DNA from: Clostridiales bacterium
GTDB taxonomy: Bacteria > Bacillota > Clostridia > Oscillospirales > Ruminococcaceae
Assembly: GCA_012523875.1 (NCBI GenBank)
Contig: JAAYSW010000111.1
Coordinates: forward strand, 1 to 19,043
DNA: 19,043 nt
Reading direction: 5' to 3'
The notes below the pieces were generated by a model. It had not been told where the DNA came from, made no database searches, and saw only the letters and a list, made by a program, of their open reading frames with translations. A program made the translations under genes and the position numbers. Numbering within the stretch: position 1 is the first letter of the stretch; every line of letters begins with the position of its first letter. Positions 1-7,534 of the stretch are shown one piece after another.

Positions 1-564
1 ATGGGAAAAGTGGAATTACTACTAATCGCATTGGGCTTATCAGCAGATGCATTTGCGGTTGCAGTAACTAATGGTTTATGCAATAAAGATATGAAACCTA
101 AATGGACTTTATTTATAGCTTTAACATTTGGAGTCTATCAAGGAGCCATGCCATGCCTAGGTTACGCATTAGGGCAAACCTTTGCGAAACATATAACAGC
201 ATACGATCATTATATTGCATTAGTCCTATTAGGAATAATCGGTGGTAAAATGGTATATGAGGCTTTAAAGGAAATGGGTAATGATTGTTGCCAATTAAAA
301 GAGATTTCTTTTGGGACATTAATGGTGCAGGGCGTTGCTACTAGTATTGATGCACTTGCAGTAGGTGTAAGCTTCTCAGCGATGGATGTGAAAATAGTCA
401 GTGCTTCCACATTTATTGCATTGGTAACATTTGTATGCAGTTTTGTAGGTGTAATTATCGGTAAGAGGTTTGGATCCATATTCAATAAAAAGGCACAGTT
501 AGTTGGAGGTATATTATTAATTTTAATTGGTTTGAAAATTTTTATTGAGCATATGTTTTTTTAA
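1..564 (+). CDS. mntP: MntP-type manganese efflux pump
   Basis: This is a 187-residue inner-membrane protein of the MntP (DUF204) family, which exports Mn2+ and protects against manganese excess. The chain is almost entirely hydrophobic, with about six membrane segments in two related halves. Each half has the family's acidic signature in a membrane helix: LSADAFAVA near residues 14-22 and SIDALAVGVSF near 115-125. Length matches the family (about 185-190 residues). The reading frame opens with ATG at base 1. The protein aligns with the usual MntP N-terminus, so it is probably complete, but its ribosome binding site and any upstream manganese riboswitch lie outside the window. It converges on the AIM24-like gene, with a hairpin between them. 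The family assignment is firm; transport specificity is inferred from the family. Confidence 0.92.
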   Translation: MGKVELLLIALGLSADAFAVAVTNGLCNKDMKPKWTLFIALTFGVYQGAMPCLGYALGQTFAKHITAYDHYIALVLLGIIGGKMVYEALKEMGNDCCQLKEISFGTLMVQGVATSIDALAVGVSFSAMDVKIVSASTFIALVTFVCSFVGVIIGKRFGSIFNKKAQLVGGILLILIGLKIFIEHMFF

Positions 565-585
565 TACATAGCTTTTAATACAACA

Positions 586-619
586 AAACCTCATGTTTCA
601 TTTTAGAAACATGAGGTTT
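586..619. terminator. Hairpin between convergent genes
   Basis: A perfect 13-bp inverted repeat (586-598 with 607-619) encloses an 8-nt loop, 21 bases after the mntP stop and 31 bases from the end of the minus-strand gene. Read on the minus strand it is followed by TTTTG and read on the plus strand by TTTAAAT, so it could serve both convergent transcripts. The T-tracts are short. Confidence 0.75.
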
Positions 620-650
620 AAATCATTTAAGCAAATTTTAATGCGTAAAC

Positions 651-1331
651 TTAGTTGCTTTTAATTAAATATGGGGATAAGCTTGACGCAACAGCAGGTA
701 CAGGCATTGTTTGTAGCCAGACATGACCAGGACCTGTAAGCTTTGTATTAAACAAGCCTTCGCCACCGAAAAGAACATTTCCAACACCTTTAACGTTCTG
801 AATATCAATAGATACGGTGCTATCCATCACAGCAAGATGCCCCGTATCAATAATCATTGTTTCACCAGGTGCAAGGTTATATTCAACAATACTTCCATCA
901 ATCTCAAGGAATACAATACCATCGCCAGTAAATTTTTGCATAATAAAACCTTCTCCACCAAAGAATCCAGCACCAAGCTTTTTCTGGAAGAAAACCTCCA
1001 TATTTACACTTGTTTCTGAGGCTAGGAATGCTGTTTTTTGTGCAATGATAGATCTGTTTGCAGATACCTCCATAGCTAAGATATTACCTGGGAAGCTTGA
1101 TGCAAAAGCAATCATTCCAGGGCCACCTTGTGAAGTATAGATATTTTGGAAAATTGATTCACCAGAGATTGCACGAGAGAACATTTTTCCAAGTCCACCC
1201 CCAGCATTAGTTTCCATCTGCATATTTCCTGACATCCAACTCATAGCACCTTTTTCAGTTTTTAATGACTCACCAGCATCAAGGCTACAAATTGCAACTG
1301 GCAGTGGGGCACCTTTAATTTCATACTTCAC
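651..1331 (-). CDS. AIM24 / TIGR00266 family protein
   Basis: This 226-residue protein belongs to the AIM24/TIGR00266 (DUF124) family, a beta-rich fold of uncertain function found in many bacteria and, as AIM24, in mitochondria. Family features include the glycine-rich stretch NAGGGLGKMFSR near residues 42-53, repeated FGGEG motifs (near 124-128 and 189-193), and the C-terminal GPGHVWLQTMP segment. Length is usual for the family. The start is GTG at 1331, supported by AGGAGT at 1341-1346 (minus strand) nine bases upstream; no in-frame ATG fits the family N-terminus as well. It follows cytidine deaminase by only 23 bases, so the two are likely cotranscribed. No signal peptide or membrane segment is visible. 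The family is clear, but no biochemical role can be assigned. Confidence 0.88.
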   Translation of the reverse strand: MKYEIKGAPLPVAICSLDAGESLKTEKGAMSWMSGNMQMETNAGGGLGKMFSRAISGESIFQNIYTSQGGPGMIAFASSFPGNILAMEVSANRSIIAQKTAFLASETSVNMEVFFQKKLGAGFFGGEGFIMQKFTGDGIVFLEIDGSIVEYNLAPGETMIIDTGHLAVMDSTVSIDIQNVKGVGNVLFGGEGLFNTKLTGPGHVWLQTMPVPAVASSLSPYLIKSN

Positions 1332-1354
1332 TTAATAAACACTCCTTTAAATCA

Positions 1355-1744
1355 TTATTTTAATAAGAAACCTTTGGGAAGCAATTCAGATAGGGTATAC
1401 TCTTCGAATCCATCGTTATTTTTTAATATGATTTTAAAATCGGGTGGGCAAAATTCAGCCATAACCTGACGGCAAGCACCACAGGGCATACATGGTTTAT
1501 TTATGTCATCAAATCCGCCGACAATTGCAATTGCCTTAAATTCATTATTGCCCTCTGAGATAGCTTTAAAAAGAGCAACCCTTTCGGCACAACAAGTCAT
1601 AGAATACGATGATGCTTCAATATTGCAACCAGTAAATATATCTCCATTTGCTAATAACAGTGCTGCACCAACTCTAAATTTTGAATATGGTGAATAGGAA
1701 TTTTCTCTTGCAAGCTCTGCTTTTTTCAAAACTTTAAGGTTCAT
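1355..1744 (-). CDS. cdd: Cytidine deaminase
   Basis: This 129-residue enzyme deaminates cytidine and deoxycytidine to uridine and deoxyuridine in pyrimidine salvage. The zinc site is complete: the CAE motif (Cys52, with Glu54 as proton shuttle) and PCMPC (Cys85 and Cys88). The substrate-binding segment FRVGAALL is at 23-30 and the CNIEASSYSMT block at 40-50. Length fits the small homotetrameric Cdd class (about 130-136 residues). The open frame extends 19 codons further upstream to 1801, but the ATG at 1744 is chosen because GGGAG lies seven bases before it and the family N-terminus begins there. It is the first gene of a probable two-gene minus-strand unit with the AIM24-like gene. An extended -10 at 1787-1795 may drive it. 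Confidence 0.94.
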   Translation of the reverse strand: MNLKVLKKAELARENSYSPYSKFRVGAALLLANGDIFTGCNIEASSYSMTCCAERVALFKAISEGNNEFKAIAIVGGFDDINKPCMPCGACRQVMAEFCPPDFKIILKNNDGFEEYTLSELLPKGFLLK

Positions 1745-1786
1745 ATTAATACTCCCTAAGATAATATTATTAAAAATAAGCAATGA

Positions 1787-1795
1787 GTTATACCA
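1787..1795 (-). promoter_or_regulatory. Candidate extended -10 promoter for cdd
   Basis: On the minus strand the sequence reads TGGTATAAC, an extended -10 element, about 43 bases before the cdd start. No good -35 lies 17 bases upstream, so this is a tentative call from one element. Confidence 0.35.
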
Positions 1796-1847
1796 TTCCA
1801 TGAGATTTTTAGAATTTTGTCGATAAAATTACTATTGCAATTACTAG

Positions 1848-1880
1848 TCCTAATATGATATAATTATTATCATATTGGGA
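1848..1880. repeat. 13-bp inverted repeat downstream of ackA
   Basis: The arms 1848-1860 and 1868-1880 pair over 13 positions around a 7-nt AT-rich loop; the inner nine pairs are perfect, the tenth is a T-G pair, and the outer three are G/C-containing. It begins 17 bases past the ackA stop (minus strand) and lies about 104 bases upstream of cdd. No T-tract follows on the minus strand, so it may be an RNA 3'-end stem, a weak terminator for ackA, or an operator for cdd. Confidence 0.45.
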
Positions 1881-1897
1881 GGTTAAATGGGAATTGC

Positions 1898-3100
1898 CTA
1901 TTTTTTTAACACTAAATCCCTAGTATCTCTAGCTATAAGTAATTCTTCATTTGTGGGAACAACCCAAACTTGTACTTTTGATTCATCGGATGAAATTCTT
2001 TTGAGTTCTCCTCTTGTTTCCTTGTTTGCCTTTTCATTTAGATTTATGCCAAGGTAGTCCATATCGCAACAAGCACCAGAACGAACCTCAGGGGCATTTT
2101 CACCGATACCACCTGTAAATATAACAGCGTCAAGTCCGTTCATAACAGCGGTATATGCACCTATATATTTTTTTATCTGATAATGTAGCAGTTCACAAGC
2201 AAGCATTGCTCTTTCGTAGCCTTGTTCACATGCCTCTGCTAAATCACGATTATCAGAAGAAATTCCTGATACGCCCAAGAATCCACTTTTCTTATTTAGG
2301 AAATCGTCCATTTCAGATGGATTTAAGTTTAACTTTTTAGCAACAAATGTTACTGCAGAAGCATCAACTTCACCACTTCTCGTCCCCATTATTAATCCAT
2401 CAAGTGGAGTGAAACCCATTGAAGTATCAACAGATTTTCCGCCATCAACACAGCATATTGAAGAACCGTTTCCTAAATGGCAGGATACAATCTTCAAGTC
2501 CTCAGGTTTTTTCCCTAGAATAGCTGATAGTTCCTGTGTAACAAAACGGTGCGATGTTCCGTGGAATCCGTACTTACGAACGTTAAGTTCCTCATAACAT
2601 TCATAAGGTAAAGCGTACATATATGCTTTCTTTGGCATTGTTTGGTGGAATGCTGTATCGAACACAACAACTTGTGGCACACCTTCTGGTAAAACCTTTT
2701 TACAAGCTCTCAAGGCCAATGCGTGAGCGTGGTTATGAACTGGTGCAAGCTCAGCTAGTGCATCAATTTCATCAATAACAGAATCATCAGCAATAATTGT
2801 TTTAGTGAATTTTTCGGCACCTTGTACAATTCTATGGCCAACTGCTGAAACTTCCCCCATATTACTGATTACAGCAGCATCACTTTTGGTTAACGTGTCA
2901 ACAAGCTTTAGGAACGCTTCCGTATGTGTTGGGAAAGAACAATTTTCGTTAAGTTTTCTGCCATCGGAGGTTGTGTGGGTGATATTACCATCAATTCCAA
3001 TCCTATCACAATTCCCCTTTGCAATGACATCTTCACTTTCCATATCAATAAGTTGATACTTCAAAGATGAACTGCCAGCGTTTATGACTAAAATAATCAA
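1898..3100 (-). CDS. ackA: Acetate kinase
   Basis: This 400-residue cytoplasmic enzyme interconverts acetyl phosphate + ADP and acetate + ATP, the ATP-yielding last step of acetate fermentation. Motifs of the ASKHA-fold acetate kinases are all present: NAGSSSLKYQ at the N-terminus, FHGTSHRFV near residues 179-187, the phosphate-binding CHLGNGSS near 207-214, GFTPLDGLIMGTRSG near 229-243, and FTGGIGENAPEVR near 329-341. Length is normal. The start is TTG at 3100: the upstream AAAGGA (minus strand) is correctly spaced, the sequence MIILVINAGSSS matches the family, and the nearby ATG at 3110 is out of frame. No phosphotransacetylase gene is visible beside it. It is transcribed alone, divergently from tmcAL, from a good promoter at 3147-3175. 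Confidence 0.97.
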   Translation of the reverse strand: MIILVINAGSSSLKYQLIDMESEDVIAKGNCDRIGIDGNITHTTSDGRKLNENCSFPTHTEAFLKLVDTLTKSDAAVISNMGEVSAVGHRIVQGAEKFTKTIIADDSVIDEIDALAELAPVHNHAHALALRACKKVLPEGVPQVVVFDTAFHQTMPKKAYMYALPYECYEELNVRKYGFHGTSHRFVTQELSAILGKKPEDLKIVSCHLGNGSSICCVDGGKSVDTSMGFTPLDGLIMGTRSGEVDASAVTFVAKKLNLNPSEMDDFLNKKSGFLGVSGISSDNRDLAEACEQGYERAMLACELLHYQIKKYIGAYTAVMNGLDAVIFTGGIGENAPEVRSGACCDMDYLGINLNEKANKETRGELKRISSDESKVQVWVVPTNEELLIARDTRDLVLKK

Positions 3101-3146
3101 AACAACTCATCCTTTCAAAATTAATAATAATGTATTACGATATAGT

Positions 3147-3175
3147 ATTATACACCTTTATTAAACAAAAAGCAA
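3147..3175 (-). promoter_or_regulatory. Sigma-A promoter of ackA
   Basis: Read on the minus strand: TTGCTT (3175-3170), a 17-base spacer, then TATAAT (3152-3147), about 47 bases before the TTG start of ackA. The spacing and -10 box are consensus. On the plus strand a TATAAT at 3199-3204 could serve tmcAL, but its -35 is poor. Confidence 0.72.
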
Positions 3176-3278
3176 GTACTTTTATATAACTGTTTATATA
3201 TAATTTTTAGCTTGTATTAATAGATTTCAATTTAAAATAAAAACTAGTTTCGAGAAATTTTATATGCGGGGTGAAAAA

Positions 3279-4466
3279 ATGAAGATTGCAGGTATTGTTT
3301 GTGAATATAATCCATTTCATAATGGGCATCTATACCATGTACAAAAAACTAGAGAAAGCGGAGCATCTCATATTGTTGCGGTAATGAGTGGTAATTTTGT
3401 TCAGCGTGGTGATGTGGCTATTATAAATAAATTTGATCGAGCCAAGGCGGCAGTTAAAGCTGGAGTTGATCTTGTAATCGAACTCCCTGTTGCCTATTCT
3501 CTATCAACAGCAGAAGTTTTTGCAAGGGGTTCAGTTTATCTTTTAGATGCTCTAGGTTGCGTTGACGAGTTATCATTTGGTAGTGAGTGTGGTCATCTTG
3601 AATCTCTTTATGCAGCCGTCCAATCGAGTATAAGTTGTTCAAGGCTTCCTGAATTGAAAGAAATGTTGGAAACGGGAACTTCTTATCCTAATGCACTAAA
3701 GGAGCTTATTAGTAAGAAATATGGTGCTGCCATTGCTACGCTATTTGATGGTCCTAATAACCTCCTTGCAATTGAATATATAAAAGCAATTGTTTTGCTA
3801 AATTCTAAAATCAGACCGTTCACTATACAGCGTAAAAGTGCAATGCATGATTCGAGTGTATATTCAGGTAATATTTCTAGTGCATCATATATTAGACAGT
3901 GTTTGTTTGAGGATAATGATTATGGTGAACTCATACCGATTGAAACAATGGATATGATACGCAATAAAAAGAGAAAGGGACAGATTGCCAATATAAGTAA
4001 CTTGGAGAGGATAATACTTTATAAGCTTCGTAATATGACGGACAGCGAGCTGAGGACAATTTCTGATATAGGGCAGGGGCTTGAAAATCGAATCCTTTCG
4101 GCTAAACATTCCACTTCATATAATGAGCTTCTTGTTGCGATAAAGACTAAGCGATATCCTATGGCAAGGATTCGTCGTATTTTAATGTGTGCAATCATTG
4201 GCATACATAAAAAGGACTTGGCAGAACCTCCTCCATATGGTAGAATTCTAGCATTAAATGAGAGGGGTTGTGATATATTAGCAGAGGCAAGGGATAAAAG
4301 CACAATACCCTTTGCAACATCGCTTGCAAAGCTTGCTGATACTGGAGAAATTGCGAAACGATATACAGAACTAGAAGCACGCTCGACTGATATTTATTCC
4401 TTAGCAGTGTCCGAGATTCAACCAGCAGGGATGGATTATCGTGCGAAGATTGGGATATTAGAATAA
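3279..4466 (+). CDS. tmcAL: tRNA(Met) cytidine acetate ligase (TmcAL)
   Basis: This 395-residue protein is a nucleotidyltransferase-like enzyme (DUF795; YlbM in Bacillus subtilis). In that family acetate and ATP form acetyl-AMP, and the acetyl group is placed on N4 of cytidine 34 of elongator tRNA-Met. The N-terminal EYNPFHNGH motif (residues 9-17), the SGNFVQRG segment (near 41-48) and VIELP (near 71-75) are diagnostic. An ATG at 3264 is in frame, but the start at 3279 is preferred: GGGGTG lies five bases before it, the upstream ATG overlaps that site, and the family begins MKIAGIVCEYN. It is the first gene of a plus-strand run that also holds mnmA. It is divergent from acetate kinase, which makes acetate, the substrate of this enzyme. 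Confidence 0.93.
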   Translation: MKIAGIVCEYNPFHNGHLYHVQKTRESGASHIVAVMSGNFVQRGDVAIINKFDRAKAAVKAGVDLVIELPVAYSLSTAEVFARGSVYLLDALGCVDELSFGSECGHLESLYAAVQSSISCSRLPELKEMLETGTSYPNALKELISKKYGAAIATLFDGPNNLLAIEYIKAIVLLNSKIRPFTIQRKSAMHDSSVYSGNISSASYIRQCLFEDNDYGELIPIETMDMIRNKKRKGQIANISNLERIILYKLRNMTDSELRTISDIGQGLENRILSAKHSTSYNELLVAIKTKRYPMARIRRILMCAIIGIHKKDLAEPPPYGRILALNERGCDILAEARDKSTIPFATSLAKLADTGEIAKRYTELEARSTDIYSLAVSEIQPAGMDYRAKIGILE

Positions 4467-4535
4467 CACATTTTAAAATAGTATTCATGATATAACGAAA
4501 AAAACAATAAATAATAGGAGAATCTTAATTTTACA

Positions 4536-5528
4536 ATGGGAAAAAATAAAACTTTAGAAAGCTTTATACGCAAGCAAAGAACAATTGGGTTAATACTTAT
4601 GTTATCAACAATTGCTATTCTTGTTCTTATAATTATATTTGATAAAGTTGGAAGGATTAAGGAGGCTAATAAAGAAGTCCTAGTAATGATGGGGGAGATA
4701 ACTGAAACTATTGAAGTAAGGACAGAAGTGACTACAGTTACAACAAATGCAGTTACGAGGGAGATTAGAACTACTGAATCGCAAACGGAGGAAAGTATTA
4801 CAGAAGCAGAAACTGAAACAGAAATAACTACAGAAGAATCTTCTACAGAGCCTAAAACACGAATAAAATGGACATTACAGACTGTTTCCCCTAATTTAAA
4901 TAATATATTTACGGAGATTTTATCTGATTCTGAATATATATTGCCTGATTCGTATGAGATTGATGTGAATTGTGTTTATCAAAACCCTGAATTGCCAACT
5001 GGTTGCGAGGTTACATCATTAACTACAGTATTAAATCATTTTGGATATACAATAGGGAAAATGGATATGGCTAATAATTATCTTATAAAAGAAAATTATG
5101 GAGCAACTGACTTTAGTACAGCTTTTATTGGAAACCCTCAAACGGAAAGGGGCTATGGTTGCTACTCTCCAGTCATTGTTAATACTGCACAAAGATTTTT
5201 GGATGACCATGGTAACTTGCATTCAGTAGAGGATTTAAGTGGATATGAACTTAGGGAGCTTTTTAAAGTTATCTCAAATGATTATCCAATAGTAGCATGG
5301 TGCACAATGTCGCTTGTGGAGCCAGAAGAGGTGTATGTATGGACCTTGGCTGGTAATATTGATGTATATTGGATGAGAAATGAGCATTGCGTAGTTCTCA
5401 CAGGTTATGATTTAACTGAAGGGACAGTAACTGTTTCCGATCCGCAAAAAGGAATAATAAAATACAATTTGGATAGATTTGAAAAGAGATTCACTCAGCT
5501 AGGTAAGCAAGCTGTTGCTATAAAATAA
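4536..5528 (+). CDS. Membrane-anchored C39-like peptidase, extracellular
   Basis: The 330-residue protein has a short basic N-terminus, one membrane segment (about residues 16-35), a Thr/Glu-rich low-complexity stalk (about 56-108), and a C-terminal papain-fold domain of the Peptidase_C39_2 type. Candidate catalytic residues are Cys157 in LPTGCEVTS, His284 in NEHCVVLTGYD and Asp302 in VSDPQKG; Gln149 may form the oxyanion hole. The domain order implies an N-in, C-out surface protein with the enzyme held off the membrane. No ABC transporter or bacteriocin gene is nearby, so a peptide-export role is unlikely, and the substrate is unknown. AGGAG at 4516-4520 is 15 bases from the ATG, an unusually long gap, but no alternative in-frame start lies closer. 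It is 69 bases after tmcAL and 11 before the HAD gene. Confidence 0.8.
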   Translation: MGKNKTLESFIRKQRTIGLILMLSTIAILVLIIIFDKVGRIKEANKEVLVMMGEITETIEVRTEVTTVTTNAVTREIRTTESQTEESITEAETETEITTEESSTEPKTRIKWTLQTVSPNLNNIFTEILSDSEYILPDSYEIDVNCVYQNPELPTGCEVTSLTTVLNHFGYTIGKMDMANNYLIKENYGATDFSTAFIGNPQTERGYGCYSPVIVNTAQRFLDDHGNLHSVEDLSGYELRELFKVISNDYPIVAWCTMSLVEPEEVYVWTLAGNIDVYWMRNEHCVVLTGYDLTEGTVTVSDPQKGIIKYNLDRFEKRFTQLGKQAVAIK

Positions 5529-5539
5529 TAAAATCGGAC

Positions 5540-6190
5540 GTGATTGAAATATATAAGGGCATTATTTTCGACCTTGATGGTACAATTCTTGATTCTATGA
5601 AGATTTGGGAAAGAGCAGATGAGCTGTTTTTATCCGAAAATGGTATTGCATGTAAACCAGAAATTTCGGATATTGTAAAAAAGATGTCTATCGAGGAATC
5701 AGCACAGTTTTTTATTGATAAATTTAGACTTCCACACACTAAGGGTTACGTAATAGACAGGATTGAGGAGATTGTCTCCGAACAGTATGAAAAAAGAATA
5801 CAACTTAAGCCATATGTAGAGCAATTTCTAGATTGGCTGGACGAAAGGAATATACCATACTGTATTGCAACTGCTACATATAAAACACTTGCGGAATCAG
5901 CATTAAAACGCTTGGGGGTGCTGGATAGGTTTAAATTTTTATTGACTTGTTCAGATGTGGGTGAGGGAAAAACATCTCCTAGGGTGTATTTAGATTCAGC
6001 AGAGAGATTGAATCTTTTACCAAATGAAATTGCTGTTTTCGAAGACGCTTTCCATTGCATTGAAACAGCAAAAGAGGCTGGGTTTTATGTAGTTGGTATT
6101 TTTGATGAAACATCAGCTGATGAATGGGATGATATTAGAAAGATTTGTAATAGAACAATTATATCATTTAAGGAATTAATTACTGATTAG
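5540..6190 (+). CDS. HAD-superfamily phosphatase (beta-phosphoglucomutase-like)
   Basis: This 216-residue cytoplasmic protein is a HAD hydrolase of subfamily I with a helical C1 cap. The four HAD motifs are present: nucleophile Asp11 and acid/base Asp13 in FDLDGT, Thr111 in CIATATYK, Lys144 in GEGKTSP, and the acidic pair Glu168-Asp169 in VFEDAFHCIETAKEAG. The residue after motif I favours a phosphatase over a mutase, but the substrate cannot be read from sequence; sugar phosphates and nucleotides are typical. The start is GTG at 5540, 11 bases after the previous stop, with only a weak CGGA before it. No other start precedes motif I, so translation may be coupled to the gene upstream. The gap to mnmA is 8 bases. 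Confidence 0.85.
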   Translation: MIEIYKGIIFDLDGTILDSMKIWERADELFLSENGIACKPEISDIVKKMSIEESAQFFIDKFRLPHTKGYVIDRIEEIVSEQYEKRIQLKPYVEQFLDWLDERNIPYCIATATYKTLAESALKRLGVLDRFKFLLTCSDVGEGKTSPRVYLDSAERLNLLPNEIAVFEDAFHCIETAKEAGFYVVGIFDETSADEWDDIRKICNRTIISFKELITD

Positions 6191-6198
6191 GGGGAATT

Positions 6199-7275
6199 AT
6201 GAGTAAGAAGGTTATGGTTGGAATGAGCGGAGGCGTTGATAGTTCTGTTGCGGCAAAACTTTTGCTTGATAAAGGATTTGATGTGATAGGAGCTACCTTA
6301 AAGCTTTTTTCTGATGAAGATATAGAAATTGATGATACATCACGTACCTGTTGTTCGCTTACAGATGTTGATGATGCAAGAAGGGTTTGTTATAAGCTTG
6401 GTTGTGAGCATCTTGTTTTCAACTTTAAGGATAGCTTTAAGCATGATGTTATGGAACACTTTACAAACAGTTATCTCAGGGGGCAAACGCCGAATCCTTG
6501 CATAGAATGTAATAGATATATTAAATTTGATAAAATGCTTAATCGTGCTGAAGCACTGGGTTACGATTATATTGCAACTGGTCATTATGCAACTATTGAT
6601 TATGATGAAGAGCGAGGTAGATATTTATTGAAACGCCCTAAAGATAGAACAAAAGACCAGACCTATGTTTTATATTCACTTACTCAATATCAACTATCTA
6701 AAACATTATTCCCACTTGGGAATTTAGATAAAACTACTGTTCGTGATATTGCTGAAAAAGCAGGACTTATTAATTCACGCAAGCCCGATAGTCAGGATAT
6801 ATGTTTTGTACCAGATGGAAATTATGCTGAATATATTAAGGCTAATACGGAAGAAAAAATATTGGAAGGTAATTTCTTGGATGTTAACGGTAATATTGTA
6901 GGCACTCATAAAGGGATAATACATTATACAATAGGGCAGAGAAAGGGGCTTGGTATCTCTTTTGGAAAGCCTGTTTATGTAATATGTAAAGACCCAATTA
7001 ATAATACCGTAACACTTGGTGAAGAGGATGCCCTCTATACTAAAACATTGATTGCAGAAGATGTAAATCTTATTTCCATTGCAGAAATTACTGAACCGAT
7101 TAGAGTTACTGCGAAAACAAGGTATAGCCAAGAAGAACAGCCAGCAACAGTGACGGCGAATGATAGTGGGCAATTAGTTGTTACATTTGATACACCTCAA
7201 AGGGCGATAACAAGTGGGCAGGCAGTTGTTTTTTTTGATGGTGATGTGGTCATTGGTGGTGGTATGATTGTATAA
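6199..7275 (+). CDS. mnmA: tRNA-specific 2-thiouridylase MnmA
   Basis: This 358-residue cytoplasmic enzyme thiolates uridine 34 (s2U34) of the tRNAs for Lys, Glu and Gln, using ATP and sulfur relayed from a cysteine desulfurase. The PP-loop SGGVDSS is at residues 10-16. The two catalytic cysteines are Cys101 in TPNPCIECN and Cys202 in SQDICFVPDGNY, and the C-terminal beta-barrel extends to about 358. Length is normal. GGGGG lies four bases before the ATG. It follows the HAD gene by 8 bases and precedes the DUF896 gene by 52. With TmcAL it makes a second wobble-base modification enzyme in the same probable transcript. No desulfurase or Tus-relay gene is visible. Confidence 0.97.
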   Translation: MSKKVMVGMSGGVDSSVAAKLLLDKGFDVIGATLKLFSDEDIEIDDTSRTCCSLTDVDDARRVCYKLGCEHLVFNFKDSFKHDVMEHFTNSYLRGQTPNPCIECNRYIKFDKMLNRAEALGYDYIATGHYATIDYDEERGRYLLKRPKDRTKDQTYVLYSLTQYQLSKTLFPLGNLDKTTVRDIAEKAGLINSRKPDSQDICFVPDGNYAEYIKANTEEKILEGNFLDVNGNIVGTHKGIIHYTIGQRKGLGISFGKPVYVICKDPINNTVTLGEEDALYTKTLIAEDVNLISIAEITEPIRVTAKTRYSQEEQPATVTANDSGQLVVTFDTPQRAITSGQAVVFFDGDVVIGGGMIV

Positions 7276-7327
7276 TGAAAGCCCCTTAAATTAACAATTT
7301 TATATTTTATTAATGAGGAGATTAGTT

Positions 7328-7534
7328 ATGGTGCAAGAAAAGATTGATAGAATTAACGAGCTTTCACGAAAATCCAAAACAATTGGATTGAATGATGTGG
7401 AAAAAGAGGAGCAAGCAAAACTTCGACAGGAATATAGGGATTCATTTAAGAGAAACCTTATATCAACGCTTGAAAGTTGTGTTATAGTAGATGAGCAAGG
7501 AAATAGAAAAAAAGTTAGGGCTAAGGAAGATTAA
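7328..7534 (+). CDS. DUF896 (YnzC/UPF0291) family small protein
   Basis: This 68-residue helical protein of the DUF896 family is common in low-GC Gram-positive bacteria. The pattern INELSRKSKTIGLNDVEKEE followed by LRQEYRDSFKRNL is typical, and the chain ends in a Lys/Arg-rich tail. Its B. subtilis relative YnzC sits in an SOS-regulated operon, but nothing here indicates SOS control. The ATG at 7328 is chosen over the in-frame ATG at 7313 because GAGGAG (7315-7320) is seven bases before it and overlaps the earlier ATG. Its TAA stop shares a base with the ATG of the next gene. Molecular function is not established. Confidence 0.88.
   Translation: MVQEKIDRINELSRKSKTIGLNDVEKEEQAKLRQEYRDSFKRNLISTLESCVIVDEQGNRKKVRAKED

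Noticed and set aside
3264..3278. Upstream ATG for TmcAL, with similar cases at 7313 (DUF896) and 16600 (TTG, nadE)
   Set aside because: In each case the upstream codon overlaps or precedes the ribosome binding site, and the family N-terminus begins at the later ATG.
4019..4303. Minus-strand ORF of 94 codons (also 4195-4488 and 3885-4109)
   Set aside because: All lie antisense inside tmcAL or across its end, with no ribosome site or recognisable protein; shadows of a well-supported gene.
4744..4865. Repeated Thr/Glu codons as a tandem DNA repeat
   Set aside because: The low complexity is at protein level (a stalk) with irregular codons and no fixed repeat unit.
5746..6060. Minus-strand ORF of 104 codons within the HAD gene
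   Set aside because: Antisense to a gene with all four HAD motifs; its translation shows no family resemblance.
6775..7173. Minus-strand ORF of 132 codons within mnmA
   Set aside because: Long only because of base composition in the opposite frame; mnmA is unambiguous there.
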